The notes under the pieces: generated by a model
Seen by the model: the letters and a program-made list of their open reading frames with translations, nothing else
Database searches by the model: none
What the model was told of the DNA's origin: nothing
Assembly (NCBI GenBank): GCA_048370855.1
Contig: DBGEOK010000103.1
Coordinates: 1 to 11,192 of the forward strand
Direction of reading: 5' to 3'
Source of the DNA: Limiplasma sp048370855
GTDB lineage: Bacteria > Bacillota > Clostridia > Christensenellales > Aristaeellaceae
DNA: 11,192 bases
Program-made: the position numbers and the translations under genes
In this document: piece after piece, positions 6,161 through 11,192 of the stretch
Layout of the letters: each line of letters begins with the position of its first letter
Numbering within the stretch: the stretch's first letter is position 1

Positions 6161-6170
6161 AAAGCGCTTT
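6161..6170. promoter_or_regulatory. Operator 2 (AAAGCGCTTT), downstream of the LacI-family promoter
   Basis: This is the same 10-base palindrome followed by AAA, centred 39 bases after operator 1 and 16 bases before the start codon. It lies between the expected transcription start and the ribosome site GAGGG (6175-6179). With operator 1 it brackets the promoter, an arrangement that suits negative autoregulation. Confidence 0.8.
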
Positions 6171-6185
6171 AAATGAGGGCTGAGC

Positions 6186-7196
6186 ATGGGCGTAACGTTA
6201 AAGGAAATTGCACTGAAATCAGGCGTATCCGAGGCCACGGCTTCCCTGGCGCTGAACGACAAGTCCGGCGTGAACCAGGATACCCGCAGGCGCGTGCTGG
6301 AAAACGCCAGGCAGATGGGCTATGTGCCAAGCGTGAACGCCAAAGCGCTGGCGCGCAAGCGCAGCAGGCTGATCGGCCTGCTGGTACCCAATATTCGCAA
6401 CCTGTTTCGCAGCAACGTGGTGCAGGAAATCGAATTTGTGCTGCGTAAAAACGGCTACCGGATGATCTTTGCCACCACGGACAGCGACGAGGAATACGAG
6501 CGGAAGATGATCGAGCAATTCGTGTCCTTCCGCGTGGAATGCGTCGTGCTGTACCCCAGCATCAAGGATGGAAAAGCCCCCCGTTACCTTGATTTGCTGA
6601 AGAAAAACAGCATCCCCCTGGTGTTCCTCAACGGCCGGTATGAGAATGTGGACGCGCCCTGCGTCATGACGGACCTTAAAGATCTGTGCCAAAAATGCGT
6701 GGATCATCTGTTTGAACAGGGTTACGAAAGACCCATTTATATGGGCGCGTGCCGCAAAATTTACAGTAGCCGGAAAAAGATCGAGTATTTCAGCAAAGCC
6801 ATGAGAAGCCACGGCGCGACGTTTGAGCAGGATGATTACATCGAGCTGGAGCATACCAACTATCAGTGCGCTTTTGCCGCCGTGGAGAAGCTGCTGTCCT
6901 CCTCCAAGGCCTTCGACGCGGTCATTACGGGGGATACCTATTCCGGCTTTGGCGCGCTCAACGCATTGCGGGAGCATGGCGTCAGCGTGCCCGGAGAAGC
7001 GGCGATCATTCATTTTGAAAACTTTATGAAGCCTGACCTGTGCGCCATGCGCATGACCTGTGTGGAGCTCGACGTTCCCAGGATTGCCCGGGCGGTTTTA
7101 AATACGATAGAATGCTTGATACGCGGAGAAGCGACGGCTGATCTATGGCAGCCCTGCAAGCTGGTTGTTCGTGATTCCACGGGGAAGAAATCATAG
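6186..7196 (+). CDS. LacI family transcriptional regulator
   Basis: The 336-residue product starts with a LacI-type HTH (VTLKEIALKSGVSEATASLALN, about residues 3-24). Next come the hinge helix region (NAKALARKRS, 51-60) and a periplasmic-binding-protein-like effector domain from LIGLLVPNIRN (62-72) to the end. Both are the normal size for the family. The recognition positions equivalent to LacI Tyr17/Gln18 are Glu16 and Ala17. The ligand is probably a sugar or related small molecule, but no specificity can be read. GAGGG (6175-6179) lies 6 bases before the ATG. Four identical AAAGCGCTTT palindromes, two before this gene and two between it and the transporter operon, strongly suggest that it represses itself and the downstream operon. 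Recognition of these sites by this protein is inferred from position and symmetry. Confidence 0.93.
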   Translation: MGVTLKEIALKSGVSEATASLALNDKSGVNQDTRRRVLENARQMGYVPSVNAKALARKRSRLIGLLVPNIRNLFRSNVVQEIEFVLRKNGYRMIFATTDSDEEYERKMIEQFVSFRVECVVLYPSIKDGKAPRYLDLLKKNSIPLVFLNGRYENVDAPCVMTDLKDLCQKCVDHLFEQGYERPIYMGACRKIYSSRKKIEYFSKAMRSHGATFEQDDYIELEHTNYQCAFAAVEKLLSSSKAFDAVITGDTYSGFGALNALREHGVSVPGEAAIIHFENFMKPDLCAMRMTCVELDVPRIARAVLNTIECLIRGEATADLWQPCKLVVRDSTGKKS

Positions 7197-7204
7197 AAGA
7201 AGAT

Positions 7205-7214
7205 AAAGCGCTTT
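7205..7214. promoter_or_regulatory. Operator 3 (AAAGCGCTTT), just after the LacI-family gene
   Basis: The core palindrome with flanking T and A forms TAAAGCGCTTTA (7204-7215), 8 bases after the repressor stop codon. It is centred 48 bases before operator 4. It may also act on transcripts reading through from the regulator gene. Confidence 0.8.
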
Positions 7215-7249
7215 AGAAGAAAGGAGGGATCAAAATTTTTTTACCAGAA

Positions 7250-7265
7250 TTTAAAGCGCTTTAAA
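7250..7265. promoter_or_regulatory. Operator 4 (TTTAAAGCGCTTTAAA), before the solute-binding protein gene
   Basis: This is the most complete copy: a perfect 16-base palindrome centred on CpG, about 50 bases before the start codon at 7308. It overlaps the candidate -35 region of the transporter operon promoter. Its symmetry gives the best estimate of the full operator. Confidence 0.85.
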
Positions 7266-7289
7266 CAGATAAGTCAGTTTTTTGATAAA
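7260..7289 (+). promoter_or_regulatory. Candidate promoter of the transporter/oxidoreductase operon
   Basis: GATAAA (7284-7289, within TTTGATAAAT) could be the -10 box, with TTTAAA (7260-7265) or TTAAAC (7261-7266) as -35 at 17-18 bases. The -35 lies inside operator 4, which would explain repression. The match is modest, and the operon might partly depend on read-through from the LacI-family gene. Confidence 0.4.
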
Positions 7290-7307
7290 TATGAAAGGGG
7301 AACTTTG

Positions 7308-8561
7308 ATGAAAAACACACGTAGGTTTTTAGCGTTCCTGACAACGGTCGCGCTTTGCCTCACGGTTACGGCATCCTTTGCCGAGTCGAGGCCCAAGCTT
7401 ACCATGATGTTCTCCGCCGGCGGCTCCGGCAACGCGCTCAAGAGCAGCGCCGAACGCTTTGGCGAGCAAAACGGCGTGGACGTGGAGGTGCTGCTGTTCT
7501 CTATTTCCGAAGTGTACGAGAAGCAGGTGCTGGCGCTCTACGGCAAGGTTGGCACGCCTGATCTCATTGCCATGGATGACACTTGGTTTCCCTTGATGAA
7601 GGAGTACCTGTCGCCGCTGGAGTTTGACGAGGCGTTTAACAACGCCTTTATTCCCTCCATGCGGGAATCCTGGATGGCGGGCCAAGTGCAGTACGGCGTG
7701 CCCGTGCGCATGGGCGGCGAGGTAATCGTTTACCGCAAGGATGTGCTGGAAGCCGCCGGAATCGATCCCATGTCCCTGACCACGTGGGAAGCCGTTTACG
7801 CCGCGGCCCAGAAGCTTACCGACGCGGACGCGGGCGTCTATGGCTGGGTGGGCGGCTATAACGAGGCGGCCTATCTGGTGGCGATCTGGCTCAATATAAT
7901 GAGCTCCTATGGCGTGGACATCTTCAATGAGGATCAAACGGGCTTTGCCTTCAATACGGAAATGGGCGTCAAGGGCACGCAGATGTTCGTGGACCTGACC
8001 GCCCGGTGCGCCACGCCCGGCATTTTGAGCTATGGCTATTCCGAGGAGATTGAAGCGCTGCAAAACGGAAGCGCGGTTATGGGCCAGCTCTGGAGCGCGC
8101 GCTATGCCTCCGTGGATAAGGAGGGCTTGGAGCACTACGGCCGGTACGACGTGCTGCCCTTCTACCCGTACGGCGAAGGCAGCGGCCTTCAAACAGGCGT
8201 AGACCGCGTGAACGGCTGGGGGATCGGTATCAACAAATATTCGGAAAACCAGGAGCTTGCGAAAGAATTCCTTGCATTTGTCGGCTCCTATGAGGAGCAG
8301 CTCCGTCTGGCGGTGGAGATGAGCAACTCGCCCGTGTGCTCCGGCATTTTCCAGGAGGAAAGCTATCTTGCCGTCGCGCCCGTGGCCTCTAATATGGAAT
8401 CCGCCATGGCGAACGGTATTGCGCGGCCTCAACATATCCTGTGGGCGGAGATCGAGGCTTCCATATCCCTGTATTTGCAAAGGGCCGTCATCGGAGAAAT
8501 CACGGCTGCGGAAGCCCTTGAGCAGGCGGAAAAGGCCTGCCTGGAGATTCTTGGCCAATAA
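7308..8561 (+). CDS. ABC transporter extracellular solute-binding protein (family 1, sugar type)
   Basis: The ATG at 7308 has AAAGGGG (7294-7300) 7 bases upstream. The 417-residue product has a signal peptide: Arg-rich start (MKNTRRF), hydrophobic core (FLAFLTTVALCLTV) and a signal peptidase I-like site after SFA (residues 23-25). The only cysteine there, Cys17 in TVALC, lacks the small residue expected at lipobox position -1, so a lipid anchor is doubtful. The mature part resembles the MalE/UgpB group: VDVEVLLFSISEVYEKQVLALYGKV-like start lobe, TPDLIAMDDTWFP (58-70 region), YGVPVRMGGEVIVYRKDVLEAAGI (about 126-149), TTWEAVYAAAQKL and the C-terminal GWGIGINKYSENQELAKEFLAFV (about 304-326). Such proteins capture a sugar or glycoside outside the membrane and pass it to the permease pair encoded downstream. 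Substrate not identifiable. Confidence 0.92.
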   Translation: MKNTRRFLAFLTTVALCLTVTASFAESRPKLTMMFSAGGSGNALKSSAERFGEQNGVDVEVLLFSISEVYEKQVLALYGKVGTPDLIAMDDTWFPLMKEYLSPLEFDEAFNNAFIPSMRESWMAGQVQYGVPVRMGGEVIVYRKDVLEAAGIDPMSLTTWEAVYAAAQKLTDADAGVYGWVGGYNEAAYLVAIWLNIMSSYGVDIFNEDQTGFAFNTEMGVKGTQMFVDLTARCATPGILSYGYSEEIEALQNGSAVMGQLWSARYASVDKEGLEHYGRYDVLPFYPYGEGSGLQTGVDRVNGWGIGINKYSENQELAKEFLAFVGSYEEQLRLAVEMSNSPVCSGIFQEESYLAVAPVASNMESAMANGIARPQHILWAEIEASISLYLQRAVIGEITAAEALEQAEKACLEILGQ

Positions 8562-8576
8562 GCGCGGCTTTTCACC

Positions 8577-8612
8577 GGCGCCGCGCCGGCGCTCATACCC
8601 CGGCGCGGCGCC
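8577..8612 (+). other. GC-rich hairpin between binding-protein and permease genes
   Basis: GGCGCCGCGCCGG (8577-8589) pairs perfectly with CCGGCGCGGCGCC (8600-8612) around a 10-base loop: 13 GC pairs. There is no T run after it, so it is not a normal terminator. It lies 15 bases after the binding-protein stop codon and 11 bases before the permease ribosome site. In ABC operons such stems often protect the upstream binding-protein message and partly reduce downstream expression, giving excess binding protein; that role is inferred here. Confidence 0.8.
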
Positions 8613-8637
8613 AGGAACCGTTCAGGAGACGATGATC

Positions 8638-9534
8638 GTGAGCAAAAAATACGATTTGCGGCAAGCGGAGCGCCAGCGCTATGCGATGCGGTATATCTGG
8701 CCGGCACTGATCTACCTTGGCTGCGTGCTCTTCATTCCCCTTGCCTTCAGCGTGGTCGCCAGCTTTTTTCGATGGGATCTGATGCCGGAACGTATCCAGT
8801 TCGCCTGGCTTGACAACTATAAAAAATTTTTTTCCAGCGAGGAAACGCTGAACTCCGTATCCATTACCGTGCAGTTCATGCTGATTACCGTTTCAGCGGA
8901 AATGATACTTGGGTTCCTGATCGCCATGTTTTTGAACGCAAAATTCAAGGGAAACCGATTTGTACGGGGCGTCGTGCTGCTGCCGATGATGCTGTCGCCA
9001 ACGGTTGTCGCGCTGATGTGGAAGATGATTCTCAACGCGGACCGGGGAATCCTAAACCGCCTGCTAAGCCTGACGCTTGGCAAGGGCGCGGAACAGGTAT
9101 GGCTGGGCAAGGACTGGGCGTTTTTCACGATCATCGCGGTGGATATCTGGATGAACACCTCCTTTGTGGTGCTGACGGCCTTGGCCGGGCTTCAGTCCAT
9201 CTCAACGGAGATCATCGAAGCTGCCAGAATCGACGGCGCCAACTGCCTTCAGCGAACCTTCCACGTGGTTTTGCCCATGATGCGCCAAATCATTTTGGTC
9301 GCTCTGATCTTCAGAACCACCTTCGCGCTGCGCAATTTCCCGCTGCCCTGGGTGCTCACAGCGGGCGGTCCGGCAAACCTGACCAATGTATTCGGCATCG
9401 AACTGTATAAACAGGCGTTTCAATACTACCATATCGGTTATGCTTCAGCGATGTCCTGGCTGCTGATCCTGGTAACGTTTGGGTTCAGCGTCCTGTATAC
9501 GCGCGCGACGCTAAAGAAGGAGAGCAAAGCATGA
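8638..9534 (+). CDS. ABC transporter permease, CUT1 sugar type (MalF/UgpA-like)
   Basis: The start is uncertain. AGGAG (8624-8628) lies 9 bases before GTG 8638 but only 3 before ATG 8632, two codons earlier in the same frame; the spacing favours 8638. The frame stays open far upstream into the binding-protein gene, but that part is not coding. The 298-residue product has six hydrophobic segments (starting at about residues 18, 76, 110, 160, 216 and 270). It carries the EAA loop EAARIDGANCLQRTFHVVLP (194-213), which docks the ATPase. WLDNYKKFF (58-65) and LTAGGPANLTNVFGIELYKQAF (240-261) are typical of MalF/UgpA-type subunits. It forms the membrane channel with the second permease at 10997. 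Its stop overlaps the next start as ATGA, so translation is probably coupled. Confidence 0.93.
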   Translation: MSKKYDLRQAERQRYAMRYIWPALIYLGCVLFIPLAFSVVASFFRWDLMPERIQFAWLDNYKKFFSSEETLNSVSITVQFMLITVSAEMILGFLIAMFLNAKFKGNRFVRGVVLLPMMLSPTVVALMWKMILNADRGILNRLLSLTLGKGAEQVWLGKDWAFFTIIAVDIWMNTSFVVLTALAGLQSISTEIIEAARIDGANCLQRTFHVVLPMMRQIILVALIFRTTFALRNFPLPWVLTAGGPANLTNVFGIELYKQAFQYYHIGYASAMSWLLILVTFGFSVLYTRATLKKESKA

Positions 9535-10979
9535 AAACGATCAGGAACTTTGATGTAGCGGTCGTGGGCAGCGGTCCGGCGGGCATCGGCGCGGCCCTGG
9601 CCGCGGCGCGCTGCGGGGTCCGCACGCTGCTGATTGAAAAAAACAGCGTGCTGGGCGGGCAGATGACCTCCGGGCTGGTCACGGGTTTTCACGGGTTTCG
9701 CGCCCATGACGGCTTCACCCAAAAGGGCGACGGCTCCGTTTTGATGACCGACCGCCGTACCCCCATGATGGTCAAGGGGCTGCCCCTGGAGATCATGAAC
9801 CGCCTGGCGGAGAAGGGCGCGGCCTACATGGAAGCGGACGATCCTCCCATGCGGGTGGAGTACGACCCGGAGGCGCTTATTCCGCTGCTGTTCCAAATGT
9901 GCAAGGAAAGCGGGGTGGAGCTGCTGTTGGATACCTTCGTCTTTGGCGTGGAAATGGATCGCAACCGTATCCAGCGCGTCCGTGCGGCCAACAAGTCCGG
10001 CGAGGTATGCGTTGAGGCGAAGGTCTTTGTGGACGCTTCGGCGGACGGCGACCTGCTGGCCTGGTCCGGCTGCGAATACAGCATGGGCGACGCCCAAACC
10101 GGCAGGTGTATGCCCCTTTCCGTCTATCAGGTGCTTGGCGGGGTCGATCTCCAAAAGACGTTAGATTATCTTCGGGAAAATCCGGACGACCTGCACATAT
10201 CCACCGTCGGGCGGTGGCAGGAGATGTATGACAAGGGCGCCCCCGTCTCGCTGACGGGCTTTAGGCGGCTGGTGAGGAAGGCCGCGGAGGCGGGCGATTA
10301 TCCTTGCGCGCTGAACCTGGAAACCAAGCTGCCCAATCCGATCTTTGACATCCAGACCAGCTGGATGCGCAGGGGCATGGTCAAGCTGCTGGTGGATATG
10401 GCCTACGGCATCGACATCACCGACGGCGACGAGCTCACCAAGGCCGAGGCGGATATGCGCATGAATCAGGCGCCCGGAATCTTCCAATTCATGAGGAAAT
10501 ATGTGCCCGGCTTTGAAAGCTGCTACCTCCTTTACACCGCGCCGTTAATCGGCACGCGCGAATCCCGCCGGCTCAACGGCTTGTATAGGATTAACAAGGA
10601 AGACGTGCTGAACAACCGGCGTTTTCAGGACAGCGTCGCCCGCTGTGGACGCGCCATGAACGTGCATAGCTCCGGAGGCGGCGGCCAGACCTCCGAGCGG
10701 GGCGGGCAGCAGTGGATCGAGGCGGAGAGTCCGGAGGGATTCGACGTGCCCTACCGCGCGCTTATGCCGGTAACGGTTGAAAACCTGCTGGCCTCGGGCC
10801 GCTGCATCAGCGTGGACCGGGATGCGCTGGGTTCCGTGCGCGGCGAGCCGGTTTGCATGGCGACGGGCGAAGCCGCGGGCGTCGCGGCGGCTCTTGCCGC
10901 CCAAGGCGGACGGGCGGTTCAGGACGTGCCTGTGGCGGAGCTTCAGAAGCTCTTGCTAAAGAGAAATGTGATTCTGTAG
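9531..10979 (+). CDS. FAD-dependent oxidoreductase (FAD_oxidored-type flavoprotein)
   Basis: The 482-residue product starts with a Rossmann dinucleotide site: DVAVVGSGPAGIGAALAAAR (8-27) with GxGxxG at 13-18 and the ribose-binding Glu at LLIEK (33-37). VDASADGDL (167-175) is the second FAD contact. GTRESRR (341-347) and the C-terminal ASGRCISVDRDALGSVRGEP (421-440) with CMATGEAAGVAAALA (442-456) are characteristic of the FAD_oxidored group. No signal peptide, so it is cytoplasmic. It should oxidise an organic substrate using FAD; the substrate is unknown. AAGGAG (9517-9522) lies 8 bases before the ATG, which overlaps the permease stop by 4 bases. Position between two permease genes implies that it acts on what the transporter brings in (inference). 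Similar flavoproteins occur in carbohydrate gene clusters, but specificity cannot be assigned. Confidence 0.9.
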   Translation: MKTIRNFDVAVVGSGPAGIGAALAAARCGVRTLLIEKNSVLGGQMTSGLVTGFHGFRAHDGFTQKGDGSVLMTDRRTPMMVKGLPLEIMNRLAEKGAAYMEADDPPMRVEYDPEALIPLLFQMCKESGVELLLDTFVFGVEMDRNRIQRVRAANKSGEVCVEAKVFVDASADGDLLAWSGCEYSMGDAQTGRCMPLSVYQVLGGVDLQKTLDYLRENPDDLHISTVGRWQEMYDKGAPVSLTGFRRLVRKAAEAGDYPCALNLETKLPNPIFDIQTSWMRRGMVKLLVDMAYGIDITDGDELTKAEADMRMNQAPGIFQFMRKYVPGFESCYLLYTAPLIGTRESRRLNGLYRINKEDVLNNRRFQDSVARCGRAMNVHSSGGGGQTSERGGQQWIEAESPEGFDVPYRALMPVTVENLLASGRCISVDRDALGSVRGEPVCMATGEAAGVAAALAAQGGRAVQDVPVAELQKLLLKRNVIL

Positions 10980-10996
10980 GCAAAGGAGCTTTTAAA

Positions 10997-11192
10997 ATGA
11001 AAAGGTTCTTGCGCTCGGCCTGGTTTGGAGCGGTTTCCACGTTGCTGTGCGCGGCGGTCATTCTGCCGATTTTGTGGATGGCGCTGTTGTCTTTCAAAAG
11101 CCAGGCGGAGATACTGAAATGGCCGCCCGACCTTCTGTTTGTGCCGACGCTGGAAAACTATGCGGCCATCTTCCTGTCCCAATCCACCCAGC
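10997..11192 (+). CDS. Second ABC transporter permease, MalG-like, N-terminal part (cut by window end)
   Basis: AAAGGAG (10982-10988) lies 8 bases before the ATG, 17 bases after the oxidoreductase stop. The visible 65 residues hold one N-terminal membrane segment (about 10-32, with VILPILWMALLSFK) followed by WPPDLLFVPTLENYAAIF (43-60). This SFK...PP..F.PTLENY pattern is the hallmark of MalG/UgpE-type CUT1 permeases. The EAA loop lies beyond the window. It is the partner of the permease at 8638 and completes the membrane channel of this importer. Confidence 0.92.
   Translation, partial: MKRFLRSAWFGAVSTLLCAAVILPILWMALLSFKSQAEILKWPPDLLFVPTLENYAAIFLSQSTQ

Noticed and set aside
7329..8558. 409-codon minus-strand frame opposite the solute-binding protein gene
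   Set aside because: It mirrors the GC-rich third positions of the binding-protein gene, is His/Arg/Gln-rich and has no domain; the plus-strand product has clear family features.

Overview
The window reads as a moderately GC-rich Gram-positive chromosome, most likely a Clostridia-type gut Firmicute (an inference). The grounds are strong AGGAGG-type ribosome sites 7-9 nt before starts, extended -10 promoters, a YitT/DUF2179 protein, a GGGtGRT protein paired with a NifU-like scaffold, and a CUT1 sugar-type ABC locus under a LacI-family regulator. No rRNA, tRNA or CRISPR array was seen.

Layout. (1) 1-843: C-terminal half of a large serine recombinase cut by the window edge, visibly more AT-rich than the rest. 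It is followed by about 520 bases without a convincing gene (844-1363) that hold two kinds of short repeats; this looks like the end of an integrated element. (2) 1364-3226, minus strand: a two-gene operon, NifU/IscU-like scaffold then GGGtGRT protein, with its own promoter and a strong terminator. (3) 3382-4193, plus: an Xre-type HTH regulator with a LexA-like C-terminal domain, whose stop codon abuts that of a convergent ZIP metal transporter (4194-4979, minus). (4) 5116-6057, plus: a YitT-family membrane protein, divergent from the ZIP gene with overlapping promoters. (5) 6118-11192, plus: a LacI-family repressor, then an operon of solute-binding protein, permease, FAD-dependent oxidoreductase and second permease (cut by the window end).

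The most coherent system is region 5. Four copies of the palindrome AAAGCGCTTT flank the LacI-family gene, two at its own promoter and two before the binding-protein gene. This predicts that the repressor controls itself and the transporter/oxidoreductase operon. The FAD oxidoreductase sits between the two permease genes and overlaps the first by ATGA, so uptake and oxidation of one substrate are probably linked. No ATPase gene is visible; it may lie beyond the window or be a shared MsmX-type subunit.

The least understood module is the scaffold/GGGtGRT pair: the families are recognisable but the job of the GGGtGRT protein is not established.
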